Assembly: GCA_035570495.1 (NCBI GenBank)
Contig: DATMLO010000023.1
Coordinates: forward strand, 1-12,499
Origin: DATARH01 sp035570495
GTDB taxonomy: Bacteria > Pseudomonadota > Alphaproteobacteria > ATCC43930 > CGMCC-115725
Direction: 5' to 3'
DNA: 12,499 nt
Shown: positions 1 through 6,625 of the stretch, piece after piece
Layout: each line of letters opens with the position of its first letter
Numbering within the stretch: position 1 is the stretch's first letter
The notes under the pieces: generated by a model
What the model was told of the DNA's origin: nothing
What the model saw: the letters and a program-made list of their open reading frames with translations, nothing else
The model's database searches: none
Program-made: the position numbers and the translations under genes

Positions 1-483
1 GACGGCACCACCCTCGGCGAATTGGTCTTGCGCAGCAACACCCTGATGAAGGGCTATCTGACCAACGAGCGCGCGACCGACGAGGCGTTCGCCGGCGGCT
101 GGTTCCATACCGGCGACCTCGCGGTCATGCACCCGGACGGCTATATCGAGGTCAAGGACCGCTCCAAGGATATCATCATCTCGGGGGGCGAGAACATCTC
201 GTCGATCGAGGTGGAAGAAGTGCTCTACCGCCATCCGCAGGTCATGGAAGCGGCGGTGGTCGCCAAGCCCGACGACAAATGGGGCGAGACGCCCTGCGCC
301 TTCGTGACGCTGAAGCCGGACGCCGAGGCGGTGTCGGCGGCCGACATCATCGCGTTCTGCCGCGTCAATCTCGCGCATTTCAAGGCGCCGCGGGCTGTGG
401 TGTTCGGCCCGCTGCCGAAGACCTCGACGGGCAAGATCCAGAAATACGCGCTGCGCGAGCAGGCGAAGGAGGTTGTGGCGTGA
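1..483 (+). CDS. Acyl-CoA synthetase (AMP-forming), C-terminal part; gene starts before the window
   Basis: This is the last 160 residues of an AMP-dependent acyl-CoA ligase, which activates a carboxylic acid with ATP and CoA through an acyl-adenylate. The frame is open from base 1, so the start lies outside the window. Visible family motifs are GWFHTGDLA (the aspartate contacts the AMP ribose), the hinge region DRSKDIIISGGENISSIEVE, and near the end PKTSTGKIQK, whose lysine is the usual adenylation lysine. The C-terminal swinging domain is therefore complete and looks active. The closest general group is the medium/long-chain AlkK-like synthetases, but the substrate cannot be read from this part. 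The stop is followed at once by a palindromic repeat and then by an SDR gene on the same strand. That order suggests one operon in which the acid is first activated to its CoA thioester. Confidence 0.93.
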   Translation, partial: DGTTLGELVLRSNTLMKGYLTNERATDEAFAGGWFHTGDLAVMHPDGYIEVKDRSKDIIISGGENISSIEVEEVLYRHPQVMEAAVVAKPDDKWGETPCAFVTLKPDAEAVSAADIIAFCRVNLAHFKAPRAVVFGPLPKTSTGKIQKYALREQAKEVVA

Positions 484-624
484 GACCCTCACCCGTCTTC
501 GGGCTGCGCCCGAAGCCACCCTCTCCCGCATGCGGGAGAGGGGCCAAAGGCGCCGGCGTCAAATCCCCTCTCCCGCATGCGGGAGAGGGAGGGGCCCATC
601 GCGTAGCGATGGGAGGGTGAGGGT
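484..624. repeat. Compound palindromic (REP-like) element filling the whole intergenic gap
   Basis: The 141-bp gap is made almost entirely of inverted repeats. The outer arms are a perfect 10-bp pair: accctcaccc at 485-494 and its reverse complement at 615-624. Inside them is a hairpin cttcgggc/gcccgaag near 497-515. Two copies of one 24-bp perfect palindrome follow, at 519-542 and 566-589, each centred on cccgcatgcggg. A further hairpin cccatcgc/gcgatggg lies at 596-613. The left arm begins two bases after the upstream stop codon, and the right arm ends directly before the next ATG. Elements of this kind are common between genes in Bradyrhizobium-like genomes. That statement is general knowledge, and the family name was not checked. 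Confidence 0.85.
612..616 (+). promoter_or_regulatory. Shine-Dalgarno site of the SDR gene, lying inside the repeat
   Basis: GGAGG stands 8 nt before the ATG at 625. It overlaps the right outer arm and the last small hairpin of the palindromic element. If the element folds in the mRNA, this site would be base-paired. The repeat may therefore influence translation of the downstream gene, which is inference. Confidence 0.55.
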
Positions 625-1398
625 ATGACTGAACTTCCCAGCTTCTCCGTCGCCGGCGAGGTCGCGCTCGTTACCGGCGCGTCGAGCGGGATCGGGCTCT
701 ACATGGCCGAGCTGCTGGCGCAAGCCGGAGCCAAGGTCGCGCTGGCGGCCAGGCGCACTGACCGGCTCGAGGCGGCTTGCGCAGCGATACGCGAGCGCGG
801 CGGGATGTGCCTGCCGGTGGTGCTCGACGTCACCGGCCGCGACAGCATTGTCGCCGCGCTGGAGGCGACCGAGGCCGGGCTCGGCCCAGTCTCGGTGCTG
901 GTCAACAATGCCGGGGTCGTGGTCTCGAAGCCGTTTTTCGAGCACACCGAAGAGGATTGGGACCATGTCGTCGACACCAATCTCAAGGGCGCGTGGCTGA
1001 TGGCGCGCGAGTTCGCGGCGCATCTCGTGGGAAAGAAACGCGGCGGCTCGATCATCAACATCGCTTCGGTGCTCAGTACGCGGACGATCGCGCGGGTGCC
1101 GTCCTACCTCGCGGCGAAGGCGGGGCTGCTGCACCTCAATGGCGGGATGGCAATGGAGCTGGCGCGTTACAACATCCGCGTCAACGCGATCGCGCCCGGC
1201 TATGTGGTGACCGACTTCAACCGCGATTTCCTGATGAGCGAGGCTGGGCTGAAGCTCGCGGCGCGGGTGCCGATGAAGCGTGTCGGCCAGGTCGAAGATT
1301 TGGGCGGGGCGCTGTTGTTTCTCGCATCGCCGGCCAGCGCCTATGTCACCGGCGCCTGCATCGCGGTCGATGGCGGCCACGGCGTTGCCGCGATCTGA
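625..1398 (+). CDS. Short-chain dehydrogenase/reductase (SDR), FabG-like
   Basis: A 257-residue classical SDR, the normal length for the family, which interconverts hydroxyl and keto groups using NAD(P)(H). The Rossmann dinucleotide motif TGASSGIG lies near residues 17-24 and NNAG near residue 93. The asparagine of DTNLKG, the serine of INIAS and the YLAAK motif supply the N-S-Y-K catalytic tetrad. The C-terminus GACIAVDGGHG is typical of FabG-like enzymes. The start is the ATG directly after the repeat element, with GGAGG 8 nt upstream. The following kinase gene starts within a few bases of its stop, so the two are probably co-transcribed. Next to an acyl-CoA synthetase and an APH-like kinase, a role on a hydroxyacyl-CoA or ketoacyl-CoA, as proposed for LvaD-type enzymes, is reasonable but not shown. 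Confidence 0.92.
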   Translation: MTELPSFSVAGEVALVTGASSGIGLYMAELLAQAGAKVALAARRTDRLEAACAAIRERGGMCLPVVLDVTGRDSIVAALEATEAGLGPVSVLVNNAGVVVSKPFFEHTEEDWDHVVDTNLKGAWLMAREFAAHLVGKKRGGSIINIASVLSTRTIARVPSYLAAKAGLLHLNGGMAMELARYNIRVNAIAPGYVVTDFNRDFLMSEAGLKLAARVPMKRVGQVEDLGGALLFLASPASAYVTGACIAVDGGHGVAAI

Positions 1399-1405
1399 GG
1401 CCGGG

Positions 1406-2836
1406 TTGGGCGATCGCCAGCGGGCGGTCGCGGAATTCCTCAAGACGGCGAGCCGGGCGGAAGCCGCCGAGATCACGCGGCTGCAATTGCTGCCGGGTGG
1501 TGCGATCCAGGAGAACTGGGGGATCGATGCCGAGTTCGACGGCGGCAGCCTCGCGGGGACGCAGCGGCTGGTGCTGCGCTGCGACGGCGCGACCGGGGTG
1601 CCGTCGAGCCTTGGCCGAGTCGAGGAATTCGCCGTGCTAAAAGCGGCCTTCGCCGCCGGGGTCACGGCGCCGGAGGCGCTGTTCGCCTGCGCCGACATGG
1701 GCGTCATCGGCAAGCCGTTCTTTGTGATGCGCCGGGTCGCCGGGAGCGCGGCGGGCGGACCGATCGCGCGCGCCTCGGCTTTGGAAGCCGCGCGACCGGC
1801 GATTGCCGAGCGCCTGGGCCGCGAGCTGGCGCGGCTGCAGACGATACGTCCGCCGCGCGATGATCTCGGTTTTCTGGCGCCTTATGACGGGCCGCTCCCG
1901 GCCATCGCCGAATTCCGCGCCTATCTGGATGCGCACCCAAACCCGCGCCCGGTGCTGGAGTGGGCGCTGCGCTGGGCCGAGACGCATCTGCCCGCGCCGC
2001 TGCCGGCCGTGCTGTGCCATCGCGATTTCCGCACCGGCAATTACATGCTGCAGGGCACGCAGCTGACCGCGATCCTCGACTGGGAATTCGCCGGCTGGGG
2101 CGACCCGGACGAGGATATCGGCTGGCTGTGCTGCAAGGGCTGGCGGTTTGGCCGGCTCGACCGCGAGGCCGGCGGCATCGCCGCGCGCGAACCGTTTTAT
2201 CGTGGCTACGAGGCGGAAAGTGGCCGCCATCTCGACCCGGAGCGGGTCAAATTCTGGGAGGTCTATGCCAATATTCGCTGGGCGGTGATCGCGCTGCAGC
2301 AGAGCGACCGGTTCCTGATCGGCGGGGCGCGCAACCTCTCGACCGCGATCACCGGCCGGCGCGCCACCGAATGCGAGCTTGAATTGCTGATGCTGCTGGA
2401 TGGCTCACCCCCACCCCAACCCTCCCCCATTAATGGGGGAGGGGGTGTGTCGGAGGCCTTGCCCGATCTGCCATCCAGCCGCGACCTGTTGGCGCTGGCG
2501 CGCGAGACGCTGCTCGACGAGCTGTTGCCGCTCCTGCCGCCGGAGCGCGAGCGCGACGCGCATTTGATCGCCACGGTCATGGCGATCGCCGCGCGCGAGC
2601 AGGCGGAGGAGGGCTGGCAGGCTGAGATCGGCGCGGCGCTCGATGAGCTTTACGGCGATGCCGGATCGCCCTCCTGCCTCGCCGCCGATCTGCGCAACGG
2701 AGCCTTCGAAACTTCCCCGTCGCAAGAAACGGCGGCGCGCGCGATATTATGGCGGCTGACAATCGCAAAGTTGCGCGAAGGAAACCCGCAATTCCTCGCC
2801 GCGAACGGGATCAAGGCGGGCAGGCAAGGCACGTGA
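1406..2836 (+). CDS. Fusion protein: APH-fold phosphotransferase (LvaA/ACAD10-like kinase) plus DUF6285 domain
   Basis: About 476 residues. The first 330 form an aminoglycoside-phosphotransferase-fold kinase. It has LPGGAIQENW near the N-terminus, the catalytic loop HRDFRTGN at 205-212, and the metal-binding ILDWEFAGWGDPDEDIGW near 223-240. Such kinases, for example LvaA of P. putida and the N-terminal domain of human ACAD10/11, phosphorylate 4-hydroxyacyl-CoA. Residues about 333-347 are a low-complexity Pro/Gly linker encoded by a palindromic repeat. Residues 348-465 match the DUF6285 pattern (SSRDLLALARETLLDELLP near the start, LREGNPQFLA at the end), normally a separate small protein beside the kinase. 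The TTG at 1406 is preferred because gagg lies 5 nt upstream and homologues begin near here. The ATG at 1370, inside the SDR gene, lacks a ribosome site. An internal GTG at 2447 could start the second domain separately. Confidence 0.8.
   Translation: MGDRQRAVAEFLKTASRAEAAEITRLQLLPGGAIQENWGIDAEFDGGSLAGTQRLVLRCDGATGVPSSLGRVEEFAVLKAAFAAGVTAPEALFACADMGVIGKPFFVMRRVAGSAAGGPIARASALEAARPAIAERLGRELARLQTIRPPRDDLGFLAPYDGPLPAIAEFRAYLDAHPNPRPVLEWALRWAETHLPAPLPAVLCHRDFRTGNYMLQGTQLTAILDWEFAGWGDPDEDIGWLCCKGWRFGRLDREAGGIAAREPFYRGYEAESGRHLDPERVKFWEVYANIRWAVIALQQSDRFLIGGARNLSTAITGRRATECELELLMLLDGSPPPQPSPINGGGGVSEALPDLPSSRDLLALARETLLDELLPLLPPERERDAHLIATVMAIAAREQAEEGWQAEIGAALDELYGDAGSPSCLAADLRNGAFETSPSQETAARAILWRLTIAKLREGNPQFLAANGIKAGRQGT
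2420..2443. repeat. Perfect 24-bp palindrome inside a coding sequence
   Basis: The segment is its own exact reverse complement, centred on attaat with arms of C-rich and G-rich sequence. Flanking C-rich (2405-2417) and G/T-rich (2444-2449) stretches look like the outer parts of a REP-like element. It differs in sequence from the palindromes at 519-542 and 566-589. It is read in frame as a Pro-Ser-Pro-Ile-Asn-Gly-Gly linker between two protein domains. Confidence 0.85.
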
Positions 2837-3918
2837 CAGAGGCAGGACAAGCAAGCGTCCGGGACGCGATTGACGCTTTCGGCCGCGGCGAGATCGTCGT
2901 CGTCACCGACGACAATGACCGCGAGAACGAGGGCGATCTCATCGTCGCCGCATCGCATGTGACGCCGGAGAAGATGGCGTTCATCATCCGCAACACCTGC
3001 GGCATCGTTTGCGCGCCGCTGACCAGCGAGGTCGCAAAGCGCCTGGCGTTGCAGCCGATGGTCGCCGAGAATGACGCGATCCATGGCACCGCCTTTACCG
3101 TTTCGGTTGATTACCGGCACGGCACGACGACCGGGATCTCGGCCGAAGAGCGCACCCTCACGGTGCGCGCGCTTGCCAACAACAATACCGGCCGCGCCGA
3201 TTTTGTGCGGCCGGGTCACATCTTTCCGCTGATCGCCAAGGATGGCGGGGTCTTGATCCGCTCGGGCCATACCGAGGCCGCGGTCGATCTGTGCAAGCTC
3301 GCCGGGATCGAGCCGGTCGCGGCGATCTGCGAGCTGGTCAACGATGACGGCACGGTCATGCGCGGCAAGGAGGTCAACGCCTTCGCCAAGCATCACGGGC
3401 TGAAGCGCATCGCGGTCGCTGACCTCATCGCCTACCGCCAGGCGCGCGAGAAGCTTGTGACCCGGGTCAACGAATTCAAGGTCAATTCGGAACTCGGCGA
3501 ATACACCGGCTACATCTACGTGACGCCGTTCGACGAGGTGCATCACTACGCTTTTGTCTACGGCAATCTCGGCGACGGGCGGAAAGTGCCGACTCGGCTG
3601 CACCGCGCCAATGTCGTCGAGGACGTGTTTGGCGGCGCTAAGCCGATCCATGCCTCTATCGCCCGTTTCAAAGCCGAGGGGCGCGGGGTCCTCGTCTATT
3701 TGCGCGGCGGCGTATCGGGAGTGCCGACACGCGGCGTCACCAGCGAGACGGCGTCCGAGATCGAGCGCAACAAGCAATGGCGCGAGATTGGCATTGGCGC
3801 GCAAATCCTGCGCGATCTGGGGATCAGCTCGATCCGCCTCCTCGCGACGCGGGCGCGCACCTATGTCGGGCTGGCCGGATTCGGCATCGAGATCGCCGGC
3901 ACCGAACCCCTCGAGTGA
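2833..3918 (+). CDS. ribBX: 3,4-dihydroxy-2-butanone-4-phosphate synthase with degenerate GTP cyclohydrolase II-like domain (RibBX type)
   Basis: About 361 residues. The N-terminal part (about 8-205) is a complete DHBP synthase, which turns ribulose 5-phosphate into the four-carbon unit of riboflavin plus formate. It carries the acidic loop DDNDRENEGD at 26-35, HGTAFTVS and SGHTEAAVDL (His146). The C-terminal part (about 215-358) resembles GTP cyclohydrolase II but lacks the zinc cysteines: where E. coli RibA has the cysteines of SECLTGDVFGSLRCDC, this protein has RANVVEDVFGGAKPIH. The second domain is therefore probably not a GTP cyclohydrolase, as described for proteobacterial RibBX. GTG 2833 overlaps the stop of the kinase gene by four bases (GTGA), which suggests coupled translation. 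An in-frame ATG at 2749 is possible but would overlap the kinase gene by 88 bases. Confidence 0.88.
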   Translation: MTEAGQASVRDAIDAFGRGEIVVVTDDNDRENEGDLIVAASHVTPEKMAFIIRNTCGIVCAPLTSEVAKRLALQPMVAENDAIHGTAFTVSVDYRHGTTTGISAEERTLTVRALANNNTGRADFVRPGHIFPLIAKDGGVLIRSGHTEAAVDLCKLAGIEPVAAICELVNDDGTVMRGKEVNAFAKHHGLKRIAVADLIAYRQAREKLVTRVNEFKVNSELGEYTGYIYVTPFDEVHHYAFVYGNLGDGRKVPTRLHRANVVEDVFGGAKPIHASIARFKAEGRGVLVYLRGGVSGVPTRGVTSETASEIERNKQWREIGIGAQILRDLGISSIRLLATRARTYVGLAGFGIEIAGTEPLE

Positions 3919-3928
3919 GTTTGCGCGC

Positions 3929-5221
3929 GTGAACCCGGCCGCGCGTTTCCTCGGCCGCATCCATTACGGCTGGGTCATTGTCTGGCTGACCTTTGTCGTG
4001 ATCCTGGTGATTGCCGGGGTGCGCGCCGCGCCGGGCGTGCTGATCGTCCCGCTCGAGGCGGAATTCCATTGGTCGCGGGCGACGATCTCGCTCGCTGTCG
4101 GGATCAACCTTCTGCTCTACGGCGCGATCGGGCCGTTCGCGGCGGCGATCATGGATCGCTTTGGCGTGCGCCGGGTCATGTGCGTGGCGGTGGCGGCGGT
4201 CGCGCTGGCCGTCGCAGTGTCGCCGGCGATGGGCAATGTCTGGCACTTGATCGCCCTGTGGGGCGTCATCAACGGGCTCTGCTGCGGCGCGATCGGGCCC
4301 TATCTCGCTGCCTATATCGCGTCGCGTTGGTTTGTCGCGCGGCAGGGACTGGTGGTCGGCATCCTGACCGCCGCCACCGCGGCGGGGCAGCTCGTCTTCC
4401 TGCCGCTTCTTGCGGGCATCGTGACGCAGGCCGGGTGGCGGACGATGTCGCTCGTGCTCGCGGTTGCGGTGTTGGCGCTCTTGCCGCTGATCGCGCTGGC
4501 GATGCGCAATCGGCCGGAGGATATGGGGCTTGGCTCCTATGGCGACCCGCGCGGGCCGCAGCCGGTCGCGCCGCCGCAGGGCAACCCCGTCGCGGCGGCG
4601 TTTCGCGCGCTTGGCGAGGGCGCCCGGCTGCGCGATTTCTGGCTGATCTCGGGTGGCTATTTTATCTGCGGCGCGTCGACCAACGGGCTGATCGGCACGC
4701 ATCTGATCCCGGCTTGCGTCGATCACGGGCTGACCGAGGTGGCGGGCGCGGGGCTGCTCGCCGCGGCCGGTGTCTTCAGCTTTGTCGGCGGCACGCTGTC
4801 GGGCTGGCTCAGCGACCGCTGGGACAACCGCTATCTGTTGTTCTGGTATTACGGCCTGCGCGGGCTGTCGCTGATCTATCTGCCGTTTGCGTTCGGCATG
4901 TCGTTTTACGGGCTGACCTTGTTCAGCATCTTCTACGGGCTCGACTGGATCGCCAGTGTGCCGCCGACGGTTCGGCTATTGAGCCGCACGGTCGGCGCCG
5001 AGCGCACCGGCATCATGGTCGCGTGGATCAGCGTCATTCATCAGGTCGGCGGCGCCGGTGCCGCCTATCTCGGCGGGCTCTTACGGATCGAATACGGCAG
5101 CTACCTGCAAGCCTTTATGGTGTCGGGCCTGCTCTGCATCGTCGCCGCGTTCATGGTGCTGTTTATCGGCGCCGGTCGCCGCCGAGAGGAGCCAGAAGGC
5201 ATTGCCGCTCCGGCCCAGTAA
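3929..5221 (+). CDS. Major facilitator superfamily (MFS) transporter
   Basis: About 430 residues with roughly 12 hydrophobic helices, the usual MFS length. The N-terminus IHYGWVIVWLTFVVILVIAG leads into helix 1. The loop between helices 2 and 3 has the family pattern DRFGVRRVM, and the second half repeats it as SGWLSDRWDNRYLLF. The layout, with a short cytoplasmic start and HYGW, resembles monocarboxylate or oxalate/formate-type MFS carriers, so uptake of an organic acid is a fair guess. The substrate is not readable. The preferred start is GTG 3929, ten bases after the ribBX stop, because earlier codons in this frame are a shadow of ribBX and lack hydrophobic character. It closes the + strand operon and would fit as importer of the acid activated by the upstream synthetase. 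Confidence 0.88.
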   Translation: MNPAARFLGRIHYGWVIVWLTFVVILVIAGVRAAPGVLIVPLEAEFHWSRATISLAVGINLLLYGAIGPFAAAIMDRFGVRRVMCVAVAAVALAVAVSPAMGNVWHLIALWGVINGLCCGAIGPYLAAYIASRWFVARQGLVVGILTAATAAGQLVFLPLLAGIVTQAGWRTMSLVLAVAVLALLPLIALAMRNRPEDMGLGSYGDPRGPQPVAPPQGNPVAAAFRALGEGARLRDFWLISGGYFICGASTNGLIGTHLIPACVDHGLTEVAGAGLLAAAGVFSFVGGTLSGWLSDRWDNRYLLFWYYGLRGLSLIYLPFAFGMSFYGLTLFSIFYGLDWIASVPPTVRLLSRTVGAERTGIMVAWISVIHQVGGAGAAYLGGLLRIEYGSYLQAFMVSGLLCIVAAFMVLFIGAGRRREEPEGIAAPAQ

Positions 5222-5227
5222 CGGCGC

Positions 5228-5398
5228 TTACCGCTCAGCGCAGAAATAGCTGAGCGCCAACGCCAACCCCAGCAAGATCAACGCCTGCGCCGCGATATCC
5301 GGCGCCGAGAAGCTGTAGAGGACGCAGAACACGCCGAAGCCGCCCAGTAACGCACAGATCAATGACAAGGCACGCTGAACAAAGAATGCCTGCAACAT
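5228..5398 (-). CDS. Small membrane protein with two predicted helices
   Basis: A 56-residue protein. After MLQAFFVQRA it contains two hydrophobic stretches, about residues 11-30 (LSLICALLGGFGVFCVLYSF) and 34-50 (AAQALILLGLALALSY), ending in FCAER. The start ATG at 5398 has gggga about 8 nt upstream. A longer frame from 5446 adds a charged stretch that does not look coding. It converges on the MFS gene with only six bases between the stops. No function is recognised. The helices, the clean start and the position after two other - strand genes make a real gene likely, perhaps an inner-membrane small protein. Confidence 0.6.
   Translation of the reverse strand: MLQAFFVQRALSLICALLGGFGVFCVLYSFSAPDIAAQALILLGLALALSYFCAER
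5232..5256. terminator. Candidate hairpin between convergent genes
   Basis: CGCTCAGC at 5232-5239 pairs perfectly with GCTGAGCG at 5249-5256 around a 9-base loop. It lies 10 bases past the MFS stop and inside the last codons of the opposing small gene. No run of T follows, so it is only a candidate for a bidirectional terminator. Confidence 0.3.
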
Positions 5399-5457
5399 TC
5401 GACAGTCCCCATGGCCTCGGCGTGTCCGGGGCAATGGATCACCCAATGCAAGGCATT

Positions 5458-5485
5458 TCCATAAAATTCTAGGTTAATGCGACAA
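5458..5485 (-). promoter_or_regulatory. Possible sigma-70-like promoter for the small membrane protein
   Basis: Reading the - strand, TTGTCG (5485-5480) and TATGGA (5463-5458) are separated by 16 bases in an AT-richer patch, the only such patch in this GC-rich stretch. The start codon at 5398 would be about 50 nt downstream. Weak match, no other support. Confidence 0.25.
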
Positions 5486-5527
5486 GCTTTCGCGCGAATG
5501 TCCCGCGCGCTGGGATAATCGTGCTGC

Positions 5528-5899
5528 CTAGCGCGTAGACCGCGATGAAATGCGAGCAGGGACCAGCGCGTAGAGCTCCGCGCTGCGCGGCGGCGGCGCC
5601 ACCTGCGGCCGCAACGCCTCGATAGTCGCGGCGAGGCGCCGGGCCGTCCGGCGACACAGCGCGGCGATGGTGGCGGCGAGGCGTTGCCGCGCGCTCGCCC
5701 TCACATGCGCCATGACCACGATGTCGCAAGTACCGATCTCGACGCGGTAGCGCGGGATGAGGCGAAACGACACGAACTCGCGGCCGCGGATTACCCGGTG
5801 GCGGAATTCATCGAGCTGCCGCGTGTTCTGCGTCGCGGCCCAGCGCAGGATGTCCGCCGGATCGTTGACGCCAAGCCGCATCCACTTTGTTCGAGTCAT
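5528..5899 (-). CDS. Conserved-looking hypothetical protein, basic C-terminus
   Basis: About 123 residues, not recognised. The N-terminal half (MTRTKWMRLGVNDPADILRW and on to about residue 68) is balanced and looks like a folded small domain with alternating helix and strand character. The C-terminal half is Arg/Ala-rich and contains RLAATI followed by an AL pair twice, 16 residues apart, which may form a helical hairpin. The ATG at 5899 is preceded by an in-frame GTG at 5902, and ggag lies about 8 nt upstream. The overlapping + strand frame lacks any domain-like composition, so the - strand reading is preferred. It sits 57 bases downstream of the GST-like gene in the same direction and may share its transcript. 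Confidence 0.55.
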   Translation of the reverse strand: MTRTKWMRLGVNDPADILRWAATQNTRQLDEFRHRVIRGREFVSFRLIPRYRVEIGTCDIVVMAHVRASARQRLAATIAALCRRTARRLAATIEALRPQVAPPPRSAELYALVPARISSRSTR

Positions 5900-5956
5900 C
5901 ACACGCGCTCCGAAGCTCTACCGCCTCAGGGCAGAGAGTACGGCGTCAATGGTTAA

Positions 5957-6568
5957 CTAGAGGTTCAGCTCCGGCTGCACGGTCGTGGTAAAAGATGGGA
6001 GCGCCGCGATACGGTCGAGATGCGCCGCCAGATGCGGCCGGCCGCGCCGCCAGTCCCAGATTTTGTGCCGCCGCGAGAAATTTTCGAGCGCTGCCGCCAG
6101 CACGATCTGGCTGGCATTGAGCGGGCCGGAAAAGCCGCCGCCGGCGATGTCCGCGTCGAGCGCATCGGCGGCGCGCTCGGCGCGCTCCTTTTCGAGCGCG
6201 ATGACCCCCGGCGCCTTCTCACCGAAGCGCAGCTCGCGGTTCCACACCGTGACGGCGTCGAGAAGCGCATAGGCACGACCGAGCTCGGACAGCGTCTTCC
6301 ACTCGTCCGAGCCGTCCATCGGTAAGAGCTTGCGGCCGCCGTGCAGGGTGTCGAGACAGGCGAGGACGAGGAGGCTCTCGTTGATGACCGTGCCATTGTC
6401 GAGTTGCAGCGCTGGCACCTTGCCGCCGGGATTGTAGGGCAGCAGCGCCGAACCCGGATTGCGCAGCGTGACCTCGACTTCCTCGACCTTGTCGCCGAGG
6501 CTCAGCTCGCGCACGACAACCCGGGCGATCCGCGCATAGGGCGAGCCCGACGCGTAAAATAGCTTCAT
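5957..6568 (-). CDS. Glutathione S-transferase family protein
   Basis: A 203-residue cytosolic protein with the two-domain GST layout. Residues 1-78 form the thioredoxin-like domain, starting MKLFYASGSPYARIARVV, with the cis-proline loop GKVPAL near 50-55 and the glutathione-binding ES of NESLLVLACLD near 65. The remainder is the all-helical C-terminal domain, including the conserved-type helix start in LNASQIVLAAALE. GSTs conjugate or reduce electrophiles with glutathione, and the substrate of this one is unknown. The start ATG has aaagg about 8 nt upstream. It is transcribed away from the LprI-like gene, with 57 bases between the two start codons, which must hold the promoters for both. Confidence 0.88.
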   Translation of the reverse strand: MKLFYASGSPYARIARVVVRELSLGDKVEEVEVTLRNPGSALLPYNPGGKVPALQLDNGTVINESLLVLACLDTLHGGRKLLPMDGSDEWKTLSELGRAYALLDAVTVWNRELRFGEKAPGVIALEKERAERAADALDADIAGGGFSGPLNASQIVLAAALENFSRRHKIWDWRRGRPHLAAHLDRIAALPSFTTTVQPELNL

Positions 6569-6625
6569 TGCACGGCCTTTCGCTTTGCGGCACCGTCGCG
6601 GCAGACCTCTAGCACCCGTGGCTCG

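Noticed and set aside
484..624. The regular spacing of palindromes considered as a CRISPR array
   Set aside because: There are only two identical units, each fully palindromic, within nested inverted arms and without regular spacers or cas genes. This is a REP-like element.
1280..1405. An extended N-terminus of the kinase from an ATG at 1280
   Set aside because: It would overlap the SDR gene by over 100 bases, has no ribosome site and gives an Arg/Ser-rich shadow sequence. The TTG at 1406 fits better.
559..1713. A 384-residue - strand frame across the SDR gene
   Set aside because: Shadow of the SDR reading frame. It runs through the palindromic repeat and shows no domain-like pattern.
3554..3928. 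An extended N-terminus of the MFS transporter from an ATG at 3554
   Set aside because: The added 125 residues are the shadow of ribBX and are not hydrophobic. The GTG at 3929 starts just before the first helix.
2650..3960. A 436-residue - strand frame across ribBX
   Set aside because: Antisense shadow of a gene with clear DHBP synthase motifs.
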